A stretch of DNA of 64,000 nucleotides from Diphasiastrum complanatum. Lineage: Eukaryota > Streptophyta > Lycopodiopsida > Lycopodiales > Lycopodiaceae. This document shows positions 39,601 to 46,899 of this stretch, one piece after another (position 1 is the stretch's first letter; the number at the start of each line of letters is the position of its first letter). The position numbers and the translations under genes are program-made. A model generated the notes under the pieces. It did not search any database. It worked only from the letters and a program-made list of their open reading frames with translations, and had not been told where the DNA came from. Where the stretch lies: positions 509,973-573,972 of the forward strand of contig CM055113.1 in the NCBI GenBank assembly GCA_029204225.1, written 5' to 3'.

Positions 39601-42600
39601 GAACAAAGCCCCACTTCTACTTATGGGATTTCTTTGAGCGTGGGTTGTGGCGCCACTTTGACATTCCAACACTTTAATCTCTATGCTTGGTCTGTGTGAG
39701 TGCTAGTAGGACCGGTAACTCCATTTAGAATTTGTATGACAAATTCTGACATGGTATCAGAGCAAGCTTTTTGAGAGAGAGAGAGTTTGGTTTTGCAAGG
39801 TTGCAAGAAGATTGGAGGAGCTGTTGCGCTGGACTACTGTTGGAAGTAGTTCGCTGGAATCAAGATTTCGGACTACTGATCGCTGCCTGCCTGCCAGAAT
39901 TGTAAATCGCTGAGCTGAGTAATTCTGAGTGCTGTTGGAAGCAGTTTCCTGGCTGTTTACAGGCAGATCGCTAATTGCTGGGAATCAGATCACTGACCTG
40001 TTTGCTTCTAGTCTGGACCTGATCGCCTGGATCAAATTCTGAAATGTTAGATCGCAAACCAGATCTGTTCGCTAGAATAAGATCTGAATCAGATCGCTGA
40101 GACTGTTTTGCAAAGACAAGAAATAGCTGAATCAGATCACTGGATCGAAATCTAATCACTGCTGAGCTAGGATCAGACCTGAACATAGTTGCTGCCATCA
40201 AAGTAGTTCACAGAACTGCTGAGCTGTTCGCTGGAAGAGGAGAATTCTAGGTCAGTTCATAGGCAGGGTTACAGATCTAAAAAATTGGTGATCTGTTTGC
40301 TGGAAAATCAGGTTGCTAAGAATTGTTACGGATCAAAACAATGGCAGGATTGAACGATGTTGTATTGTCGGAGTCTAGCAAGCTAGATGGAACGAACTAC
40401 AATATATGGAAGTTCAAGATGCAAAATATTCTCCAGGATCGAGAATATTGGGAGATCGTGAGATACCTCCTCACACTGATAGGGAGTTGCAGGAGTATCA
40501 GAGACGTAGGAGAAAAGCTCATCATATCATAAACTTTTAGTTAGAGATATATCATACCTCATATCAGAGATGCTGCTAGACCCAAGGAGGCTTGGGATAT
40601 AGTAAGAACTTGTATTTTATTATAAATAGCCCTTTTCAAGACAACATAATTTTTCAAGAAGCGAAGGACTAGGAGAAGCCAACATCTACTAAGGCCGAGA
40701 TAGCATTCTAGCCTTAGATGGAGAGATTGAGGCCAACTTTGAGTATTACTAAGTTTTACACCACCCAATATTAGGTAGTCTCATGAAAAATGCTTCCAGC
40801 TAGACCTTCAATAGAAGAAGCCAAATTACTCCAAGGACTTCAAAACAAAAGAAGCTCATCTTCTTGCAAGCACTTCAAATAGTTACCAAGTAGTGATATA
40901 ATTTCTAGAAATGCCAACTAAAGTTTCCTACCTTATTATATAATCAAAAGAATCAATGGTTTAGGTGGTTTGGAGTTTCTGACAAAAAATCCAACTATTT
41001 TTCAAATGGTTTTGCAAAATAAAGGTTAGAAAACCTAGAAAATAGTGATTTGTCTTACATTTTTCATGATTCATTCCTTAGTTTCACTCCAATAGAATAG
41101 AATATTCACGCAAGTGTTGACTCTAGAGTGCACACCATAATCAAGGACATTTCTCAAAATTCAAACAAATATATAACCGCAATTCAAAATCCAATATAAC
41201 CAGGATTTAGACTCAAATATAACCATGATCCATTTCATTATAAAAAAGATCTAAACTCAAATACAAGCCCAATCAATCATCCGCAACAGAGTGAAATAGG
41301 GCAAAACAACAACACAATAGGTCAACAATACCCTACTCGCAACTATTCGAGGCCATCAACAAAAGAACCCGATTCTTTGACATTTGAGATGAGCCAAATA
41401 TTTTCAAAACAAAAACATGATCCTTTCAGGAAAAAAATTGCGTTTCAATGAAACCTTAATGTCAACTTATGAGCAACTATCAAGGATCCAACTTGTGATT
41501 TTGTTGTACTAAATATTCCTAAAACCCTCATCTTACAAAATACTCACATTCTACTTTGTGTTCATAACTTGCACGTGCACTAAAAGCTGATAGTAGAGTT
41601 ATAAATTCTTTAAAGTTCACTCCCTCCAACGTCCGCAACAATCTCTGCAAACAAAGAAAAAGGACTCCTTAAATCTAAGCCTATATACTATACGTTCCAA
41701 AGCCACTTACAAAATCAAAACTTAGCCCACACATTTCCTCTCCTACCACAATAAGTCAAGCAAGTTCCAACAAAGAAAATGCTACATTGTATAAAACTTA
41801 TAAAGAGATTATATTAGCATGAGCTGTAGCAAACTGGAATAATTCAGCATCCTTTTTACTATAAACCTTCATCTCCACAAAGTTACAAGTAAGATCAACC
41901 ACTAAATCTTATCTTTAAATATAATGACTTCTTACTCAAATTTAATCAGCTAAAAGTTTGACATCCACTTATTCCAAAACATAAAGTTGATATTTCATAG
42001 AAACTTGTAGCAGGTTCTTTGCAATATAATGCCTTGAAATGTTAGAATACATCATGGTGAATAAAACTATGAGATAGAATAATACCCTTTGTAGATCCTT
42101 TGATTCTAATTGTTGTTATTGATGGTGAATAGCTAACCAAACAAAATTCGAACAAGTTTGAGCAATATTTTATGTAAGGATGTAGTGGAGTGAAGTCAAT
42201 TACGTTTTGCTATGAAATTTCAAGTCAAAGTCTTTTGATACATGAGCCATTAAGCATAATGTACTGAGATGAAAGAATGTCCTTTCTAAAACTGTAGTCT
42301 TTAAAGCTGCTTCCGTATTTGACATGTCCATCACAAAATACGGATTCAAAGACTTTGAAGTCCTTCAAAATTGCATGACAAAAATCAACTTACAATTGGT
42401 TACTATGCTCACGAATTTCACTCTCATAGCGAGTCAAACGAAGTAGAAGCTCTTCATGCACATGCAAATTCAAAAATTTATTGAGGGACATTTAGGACCT
42501 TTTTTGTACATCGTCATTACATTCTTTGTATGACATTTTTGCTCCTTAATGTCTATTTAAATACACCTAAAACTTTTTATACACAAAATGCAAGCAAACC

Positions 42601-43163
42601 TCTGCAAGGGGATTGAGAGCAAACTCTGGAACTGCCATGAATTCGTCACTTAAAATAAAGCCTTTTCCAGTACGATCGAGGGCGCAAAACCTCTCATACA
42701 GTGCTACAATTTCTCGTTGTGAGACTGCAAAGTCAAAGAGAGCATTTATTATAAAGTATGTATATTTACCTTGTGGGTTAGCAAACCTAGACAAATAATT
42801 GAACCCTCAAAGCTTAATTATGACCAAGTAATGTCCAATAACACATGTAGACCACTCAATATTATTCCTTGAAGGAATCACATAAGACGAGACAGTCATG
42901 GATTGGGTTTTGACAATGAGAACATAGGAGACAACCATGGACATTAGCCTTGTGAGATGCCATGCACCAAAGCGGTAGATGAAAACTAGGCTTATGAAAA
43001 TCTTATAGCTTGCACATCAACATTACTCATATAAAGGACCCCAAGGGAAATACAATGCAAGAAAAACATTTAAAACTACAAGTAGAAACTTACATATGCC
43101 TTGGCAATGTGTTTGTAATTCCTCCAAATCATATTGAGTAAGCATGGATGATGAGTTCCCCAT
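19443..43163 (-). CDS. Calcineurin-B-like EF-hand calcium-binding protein (6 exons, 175 aa)
   Basis: Six minus-strand exons join with GT-AG introns and matching phases: 43163-43094, 42724-42600, 41644-41548, 21374-21265, 21128-21054 and 19493-19443. Coding length is 528 nt with stop, 175 residues, which is my recollection of the usual size of the plant calcineurin-B-like family. The N-terminus MGNSSS is a classic myristoylation site, so membrane attachment is likely. A degenerate EF-hand loop lies at residues 40-51 ([12 protein letters not shown]). A canonical one lies at 104-115 ([12 protein letters not shown]; acidic or Asn ligands at 1, 3, 5 and 12, Gly at 6). The second and fourth hands (around LEGVNFKEF and LTYQDFLE) look non-binding. 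The C-terminus is KMEVEVPVD. It should bind calcium and act as a regulatory subunit or sensor; the partner is not known from sequence. Intron 3 is about 20.2 kb and packed with transposons. No lesion is seen in the exons. Confidence 0.92.
20223..20298. mobile_element. Tiny MITE (~75 bp) with target duplication
   Basis: Lies in intron 5 of the EF-hand gene. The insert starts TTAGTTGCCCCGTTCCGG and its reverse-complemented end reads TTAGAAACCCGTTTCG. It is flanked by GATTGGTATC on both sides (20213-20222 and 20299-20308; AAGATTGGTATC if two ambiguous bases are counted). The interior holds palindromic GTTCCGGAACGGAACG. A diverged relative lies at 60681-60770. Confidence 0.65.
21054..21128 (-). 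CDS. EF-hand gene exon 5
   Basis: Acceptor CTTGCAG, donor GTGCCT. Encodes [16 protein letters not shown] and ALTYQDFLE, the fourth EF-hand region. If unspliced, the frame would stop after four more codons, so retention of intron 5 would give a near-full-length variant. Confidence 0.88.
21265..21374 (-). CDS. EF-hand gene exon 4
   Basis: Acceptor GGCAG, donor GTCCAT (weaker than the others). Encodes FIFRVY, the canonical loop [12 protein letters not shown], then [19 protein letters not shown]. It completes the Phe codon left open by exon 3. Confidence 0.92.
21500..22470 (+). pseudogene. Copia RT 3' part and RNase H fragment
   Basis: Inserted in intron 3, about 130 bases from exon 4 and antisense to the host gene. 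The RT end shows [12 protein letters not shown] where YVDD is expected, NEFEMKDLG, and then [20 protein letters not shown]. RNase H shows [33 protein letters not shown] and [19 protein letters not shown]. The tail is [13 protein letters not shown] ... IADILTKPL. One shift lies at about 22040-22060 (in a repeated GATCGAAGATCGA run) and another near 22300, with a stop near 21718. gag, integrase and the 5' LTR are missing, so this is a 5'-truncated copy. Confidence 0.88.
22485..22790 (+). repeat. 3' LTR of the truncated copia element
   Basis: Directly follows the polypurine tract AAGGGGGGGTG and starts TGTTGAAGAGTAATGCC. The right boundary is only estimated, because no second LTR copy is present. 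It includes a CT microsatellite near 22720-22737. Confidence 0.5.
22791..23864. other. Intron 3 sequence, no feature recognised
   Basis: Frames on both strands (for example 23195-23491 minus, 23545-23820 plus) match nothing known to me. Confidence 0.3.
25107..25303. repeat. Tandem repeat, 112-bp period (two copies)
   Basis: CCACAAGACC(G/T)ACACACTACT and the following 65 bases recur at 25107 and 25219 with few changes (…GATGAGATCGGTTTC…, …CTAATTACTTATG). Just upstream (24965-25095) a second short repeat family, GAACGCTCACCAGA and AGAGTGACAAGCTCTCA, is found. It lies between the transposase and the left end of the inner hAT element. Confidence 0.7.
25330..27216 (-). pseudogene. hAT transposase (BED finger, DUF659), inactivated
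   Basis: The ATG at 27216 opens [14 protein letters not shown] and a BED-type finger (CPFC ... HLGG ... C). One in-frame TGA interrupts the finger about 43 codons in. A long Ala/Pro/Thr/Ser-rich linker follows, then DUF659-like [16 protein letters not shown] and [18 protein letters not shown]. Exon 1 ends at 26197. Exon 2 (26068-25845) has [16 protein letters not shown] and [10 protein letters not shown]. Exon 3 starts at 25753 ([15 protein letters not shown]), and similarity is lost by about 25630. A shred of the dimerisation domain (YWEMFGS) remains near 25370. The catalytic region between exon 3 and that shred is missing or scrambled, so the copy is dead. Its organisation matches the fuller transposase at 53048-56824. 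Confidence 0.85.
27217..27614. promoter_or_regulatory. GA/CT tracts and telo-box words upstream of the hAT gene
   Basis: Directly 5' of the minus-strand hAT ATG lies a CT tract (27217-27262), then CA repeats. Telomere-like words follow (CCCTAAA, AAACCCTAAAC, 27312-27362), then a second CT tract (27561-27613). Telo-boxes and GAGA-type repeats are known elements of plant 5' regions and of plant Polycomb response elements. A promoter role here is inference from position. Confidence 0.4.
28263..28879. other. Intron 3 sequence, no feature recognised
   Basis: No supported gene; frames near 28465-28768 are short and unmatched. Confidence 0.3.
28880..30430 (+). pseudogene. Strongly decayed hAT transposase
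   Basis: A BED-finger remnant is visible near 28905-28990 ([13 protein letters not shown] ... [14 protein letters not shown]). Later pieces resemble the hAT core. Near 29555-29670 it reads [19 protein letters not shown] then [14 protein letters not shown], where functional relatives have a TRFATNF-type motif. Next come [16 protein letters not shown] and [20 protein letters not shown] near 29720-29870, then [12 protein letters not shown]. An acidic D/E-rich tail is near 30355-30420. Many stops and shifts are present. The gap between the finger and the core suggests an internal deletion. Confidence 0.65.
30840..30960. mobile_element. Possible hAT right end with GTTTCAAAC words
   Basis: Within about 90 bases, ACCGTTTCAAAAGC, GTGTTTCAAACATTTC and GTTTCAAACGGTTTG occur, along with the inverted GTTTGGAAG. 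This resembles the subterminal word clusters of the other hAT-like elements here and follows the hAT pseudogene. The matching left end was not found. Confidence 0.35.
30961..31653. other. Intron 3 sequence, no feature recognised
   Basis: Contains weak low-copy repeats (CAATTGGA, ACATCATGTGAACCATCTAGA) but no gene I can support. Confidence 0.3.
32026..32539 (+). mobile_element. TRIM retrotransposon, copy 1 (LTR-47 bp-LTR)
   Basis: LTR 32026-32392 (367 bp, TGTTGG...TTACA) is followed by a 47-bp interior (32393-32439). That interior consists only of a PBS (TGGTATCAGAGC) and a polypurine tract (TTTGAGGGGGAG). A second LTR starts at 32440. It is cut by the gypsy element at 32540 and resumes at 38387, ending at about 38441 where it joins copia sequence. 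It has no coding capacity, so it depends on another element's enzymes. Confidence 0.85.
32255..32367 (+). repeat. Three 38-bp tandem repeats inside the TRIM LTR
   Basis: The unit starts GGTGCAACCTCTGAACCAG and occurs three times. The LTRs of the inverted copy (291-294 bp) have one unit. The length difference to 367 bp is explained by two extra 38-bp units, to within 2-3 bases. Confidence 0.9.
32540..32984 (+). repeat. Gypsy 5' LTR
   Basis: 445 bp, TGTTAGGGACCCAACTC...GTTTGTAACA. The first inner bases are TA, then the initiator-tRNA-Met PBS. Confidence 0.93.
33910..34637 (+). pseudogene. Gypsy gag, frameshifted
   Basis: Starts [16 protein letters not shown] at 33910 with a coiled-coil-like stretch ([19 protein letters not shown]). 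The frame hits TAA at about 34084 and resumes one frame over at [16 protein letters not shown]. The retrotransposon gag core is clear: [42 protein letters not shown] and [17 protein letters not shown]. The reading frame ends at 34637, where a relative would continue to a zinc knuckle; that section is Lys/Gly-rich and shifted. Confidence 0.88.
34764..37900 (+). pseudogene. Gypsy protease-RT-RNase H-integrase-chromodomain, multiply broken
   Basis: The protease has [13 protein letters not shown], with Asp where Ser is usual (34764-35225). RT runs 35568-36003: [34 protein letters not shown] and [19 protein letters not shown]. The frame breaks by one base at the catalytic D-D motif (about 36000). 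A deletion then joins the RT palm region directly to RNase H (36088-36480: [41 protein letters not shown]). Integrase shows HHCC ([15 protein letters not shown]), then [20 protein letters not shown] and [10 protein letters not shown]. Stops fall at about 36796, 37039, 37387 and 37519. A chromodomain-like [20 protein letters not shown] sits near 37818-37877. Confidence 0.92.
37937..38381 (+). repeat. Gypsy 3' LTR
   Basis: 445 bp, same boundaries as the 5' LTR, preceded by the polypurine tract and followed by CTAAG. Confidence 0.93.
38436..39039 (+). pseudogene. Captured copia integrase-RT linker fragment
   Basis: Reads [20 protein letters not shown] and [14 protein letters not shown] (integrase C-terminus), then an acidic linker, [16 protein letters not shown]-like text, and in a second frame [19 protein letters not shown] (RT N-terminus). 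It is joined at the left to TRIM LTR sequence across the shared ACTTGGATTC and cut at the right by the inverted TRIM at 39040. No full pol domain remains. Confidence 0.85.
39040..39671 (-). mobile_element. TRIM retrotransposon, copy 2 (complete, inverted)
   Basis: LTRs 39040-39333 (294 bp) and 39381-39671 (291 bp) enclose a 47-bp interior (39334-39380). Reverse-complemented, that interior is base-for-base the same as that of copy 1, including the PBS at 39369-39380. By eye the LTRs differ at about ten positions. The flanking 5 bases differ (TACGA left, CTTTA right), so it is not bounded by its own duplication. Confidence 0.9.
39752..40800 (+). pseudogene. Copia PBS, leader and gag remnant
   Basis: PBS at 39752-39763, then a leader with repeated CTGATCGC/GATCGCTG words. 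The gag start at 40341 reads [20 protein letters not shown] then [20 protein letters not shown], a copia gag opening. Downstream, other frames keep [16 protein letters not shown]-like text, but stops and shifts end the similarity near 40800. It belongs to the LTR at 31654-39751. pol and the 3' LTR are not present. Confidence 0.8.
40801..41547 (-). other. Intron 3 of the EF-hand gene, no insertion recognised
   Basis: AT-rich sequence up to the exon 3 donor (GTGAGTA at 41547). It has weak repeats such as CAAATATAACC, but no gene. Confidence 0.4.
41548..41644 (-). CDS. EF-hand gene exon 3
   Basis: Acceptor TTTGCAG, donor GTGAGTA. Encodes [14 protein letters not shown] and [14 protein letters not shown], the region of the second, degenerate EF-hand. 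It ends with one base of a split Phe codon completed about 20 kb away. Confidence 0.92.
42600..42724 (-). CDS. EF-hand gene exon 2
   Basis: Acceptor TTTGCAG, donor GTTTGC. Encodes [17 protein letters not shown], then the first EF loop and EFALNPLAE. Phase 1 in, phase 0 out. Confidence 0.92.
43094..43163 (-). CDS. EF-hand gene exon 1
   Basis: Begins ATG at 43163 and encodes [20 protein letters not shown] and three further residues. It ends with one base of a split Phe codon before GTAAGTTTC. The start is chosen because MGNSSS matches the conserved myristoylated N-terminus of this family. Confidence 0.9.
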
Positions 43164-46100
43164 AATTTTGTCTTCTATACACCAACTTACTTGTTTCCAA
43201 CCTACTAAGAACTAAACAAGACATATAACAAAATCACAATTTCATCAATTCATCAGATTGTAAAATGCACCAGAGTCTGTAAAACAAGCAAATGTACAAT
43301 ACAAGAAGATCGTCCTCACATACAAGAGAAGACTTAACAGCTTATACGATCATAATAATAAGCCTAGAAGAGGGACTTTAAAGGTTCTAACACAAGCTTG
43401 ACAAATATTTCTTCCGAGAATCAATTTTGATTTGTCAAAAAGCATAAGATTGCCTCAAAGTCCAATAAGCAATATTCTTATCATATCGAGTGTTTTGGGG
43501 GTTTTAATTTCCATTATAGTCACCTCAATTTTCAGAAGTCAGCAAACATGAAGTTGATCCCAATCCCCAAATAACATGCTTGCCCACAACGAATCAAATT
43601 GCATCCAAGATGCTTTAGAAATCTATTATTGAAGGAAAAGCTTCACTTACATCTAGATGACTTCATTTTATTCTTGCTACATTCAAATTAGAATGCCATG
43701 GCACTTATTAGAATGCCACTTAAGTTAGGAGAGAAATACTAATGGCATAGCTCCTTTGCAAGACATGACTACGTAGAGTAGCAAAAGGAAATGCAGAACG
43801 AATCATACCATAGGCTAATAGTATCACTTGGATCATTGAGCTCACTACTTCATTGCACCCATTGAGGTCAATAGCAAAGGGCATAGCTATTCACATAATG
43901 ACAACAAATCCTAGCTTCAACACTTTCAAATTGATTCAATTGAGTTCAAGATTTGAATCAAGCTATAGCTCCAATTATGTTATAATGGCAACCCCAAAAA
44001 CAAGACTATGAAACGGTTTAAGGGTGTGTTTTTTTTTTTTTTTTTTTGGGGGGGGGAGAATTATATCTAGCCTTCTATTCTGGCAAAAACAAGTGCCTTT
44101 TCAGTGTTTAGGCAATGTAGACTAGAGTTAATCAATGATCATTTTTGAAATCTGACTCAAGAGTAGAACTCTCGAGTCCCACCTTATACCTATTGTCATG
44201 ATCCATTCTCCATAGTACATACATTAATGGTTCGAAGCAGAAAAGAACTGGCAAAATGAATTTAGGGTTTATATTGGTGTGAATTTTATTTCTACCCCTC
44301 TACTATGGCGAGAACACCCATTAGGACTTGTATCTAGATCCCAGCATATCAGATGGCAAGTTCCCAGAAACATTGTTGATGCACAAATGTTGGAATAATG
44401 TGACTTGAGAGAGAGAGAGAAGGGTCTGGCTTTTGTGCAGGGAAAGGAGCGCGCAAAAAGGAATATTGCGCTGTCAGCACGCGCGTGGAGGAGGTCAGAT
44501 CCAGCTTTAATGTTAGTGCCTCGAAACTCCAGATTCTCTTAACTTGCAGGTTTTCAGGTTTTCTGTTTAATAGAAAACAGATTCTGGACCTCCAAAGCTC
44601 CTCTAAACACCTCAAATCTCTCAAAAACAATCTGCTACAAGTCTTGCACCGCTCACTGAGCTAGTTTAAAGAATCACAAGAAGAAACTACCACAAAACGC
44701 CAAGCGACCTCTTGCAATTTGCTAATGCTAGCAGCTAAGCTACAGGGATGGATGAACTTGTATGGATTCTGACCAAAAATCACAACACAAGCTAAGAAGA
44801 CGTACAGTCGTCGAAAGCTTTCAATAAGCAAAGATGCATGCGTTCATTCGCTGATTACATACAGCTTTGCAGGAAAATTCTGGTTGTTACCTCTGCTTCC
44901 CTCACAGGATCGGAATTACACTGACGCTAGCTGTTGCCCTTCACGCCATCGCCATAGCTCAATCGTACATTGGATCTTCAAGATTTCTATACCTTTTGCG
45001 CCTCTCTCTATTGTTATTGGGCTTATACCTTTTTTGGGTTACGACTTTTCTAAGGCAGTTAGCATTGATTAAACAAATGATTATTGCCTTTTGCATTTGC
45101 TTGTATAATTGCAAGTCCATATGTATTATTTTCACAAAAAAAAGGGTAATTTATATGAATATTGCATGGACGCATACATTAATACCAAAATACAATTGCA
45201 ACTCAATGGAAATTTTTCCCACGAATATGGCAACTAGAGAAGTTCTCGTTTTGGGAGACGGGTTTCGACCAGTCTCTCCCAATGGGGGTAATCCATTCAA
45301 TTCCAACTCATTGCTTTACTCATTTAGTAAAGCTATTTTTTGGAATTTCATAATAACTCAAAGTAATTCAATGAACTGCTGCTTGGGCAATTGGAAATTG
45401 GGCAGTTATGTCCAAGAGATTTCCGATTTTTTGGCCAAGGTGCCACCCCTTGACCACCGTTGTGGTTTCACAAAAAGGTATGCACGGCCAAAGCGGCCCC
45501 GAAACCCAAAATCGATAAGCCATTGAATAAAAGGAAAAACATTTTTTGATAACTGGAAACTATTACTCACCAAAAAAAAAAACAATTTGATACACCATAT
45601 GACTCTCTAAATCCAATGGGTTTGAAGAGTCATAAGGCCCAGAGAGCAAAACTCGTTTGGAAATTTAATTTTTAGGTTTGCAATATCTAATGAATCAATC
45701 AAGATTTTTTCAAGAATCGAGAAATTTGATTGAAAAAATGATTCAACTAGAAAGCTCTAAGGTTAAATAAAAGTCATATGCAATTTTTTGTATTGCACAC
45801 TCAATTAAATTCAGCCCGTCAATAGTGCAATTCTAATTGAAACATGTGCATCAAATTTGTCCTTTAGAATTTGTCATGCCCATGACTGGTCTCGGGAAGC
45901 GTGCCGTTAGGGATCAGTAGACCAACAACATGTAAGTTAATTGTGACTATAAGGGAATTGGAGCCCTTATGTGTACATGGTGGAGTTGGTATGGGTCTAT
46001 CAGTGAGTCATTAGGAAACTGGATGACGTGGCCCAGATAGGCTACAAAGATGTCCAGTGAGGTGTCACAGTGTACTACTAGTGTTGCATGGTCCTTGGAG

Positions 46101-46470
46101 GGTATAAGTATACCTATTGGGCTATCACTAGTGTATGCTTGATTCTGTGATTGGTAGCTACATGCTGCTAGTGTGATTCTTCTTTCCATGATTGCCTGCC
46201 CACGGCTTCTGGCTTCTGATGTCCGGGCTTGAACTGACATGGACGTCCGACGTGTTTGGAGGACGTCGGAATCTGATGTCTGGTTTTTTTTTCTGAATTC
46301 GCGCGATCCAGCGTCTTTCTTCTCACTTTGTTTTGTGAAGGTTGGAGCGATTGAAGGCGAGTTTGGAGCAATTATTGCGATCATTACAATTCTTGAAAAT
46401 CAATTCATGCTTTTGATGCTTAGAGGTTAAGTGTTTGAATAGATAGTGTTTGATGGTAAATGAATCTTAG
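43164..46470. other. Upstream flank of the EF-hand gene
   Basis: The promoter and 5' UTR should lie here, but I cannot place a TATA box or start site with confidence. A poly-T/poly-G run lies at 44029-44058. Frames at 44349-44630 (minus), 44867-45526 (plus) and 45947-46384 (minus) have no recognisable domain and I do not call them genes. Confidence 0.35.
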
Positions 46471-46478
46471 ATTGTAAT

Positions 46479-46722
46479 TTGAGAGAGAGATAGAGATCTA
46501 GAGAGAGAGAGAGAGAGAGAGAGAGAGTGTGTGTGTGTGTGTGTGTGTGAGTGTGTATGTGTGAGTGTGAGTGTGAGTGTGAGTGTGTGTATGTGTGGGT
46601 GTGAGTGTGAGTGTGTGTTTTTTTAAATTTTGCATTGATTTTTTTTATTGTTTTTCTTGTAACAGATTGTGTTAGAATTATTTAGAATAGTGTTTGGTAG
46701 TAATGGATTGTTAGATTTGTAA

Positions 46723-46767
<45 letters not shown>

Positions 46768-46770
46768 GGA
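46479..46770. repeat. GA/GT compound microsatellites
   Basis: (GA)n then (GT)n with TGAG interruptions at about 46480-46618, and a second (GT)n(GA)n block at about 46722-46769. Confidence 0.9.
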
Positions 46771-46899
46771 GGTGGTGTATGTGTTTTGAATTTTGCATTG
46801 ATTTATAATTTAGGATAATAGATAAATAGATAACTTAAGTTGAACTTATTTAGACTAGCTTAAGTTCCAATGTTCTAGACTTAGGCTTAGAACTAAATA

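Larger units (their letters stand above)
32026..39671. mobile_element. Composite TRIM element with inverted LTR ends carrying a copia fragment
   Basis: The outer tips are TGTTGGAATGGC (left) and its inverted counterpart …CCAACA (right), flanked by the 5-bp duplication CTTTA. Inside, from left to right: a plus-oriented TRIM (32026 onward), a copia pol fragment (about 38436-39039) and a complete minus-oriented TRIM (39040-39671). Without the gypsy element (32540-38381) and its CTAAG duplication it would be about 1.8 kb. The single duplication suggests it integrated as one unit. That is inference from the junctions. Confidence 0.7.
31654..39751 (+). repeat. Copia 5' LTR, split by a composite insertion
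   Basis: The LTR starts TGTTAGGAATTCATG at 31654. It is interrupted at 32025 and resumes at 39677, after CTTTA is repeated (32021-32025 and 39672-39676). It ends AAATTCTGACA at 39751 against the PBS TGGTATCAGAGC (39752-39763). The two parts add to about 447 bp, a normal copia LTR size. The tips form an imperfect inverted repeat (TGTTAG.. / TGTCAG..). Confidence 0.7.

Noticed and set aside
2706-39763. Six TGGTATCAGAGC sites as tRNA gene ends
   Set aside because: Each abuts an LTR end or the short interior of a TRIM; no cloverleaf surrounds them.
44867-45526. 219-codon plus-strand frame with hydrophobic stretches
   Set aside because: Begins at a non-ATG start, has no recognisable domain and reads like AT-rich noncoding sequence.
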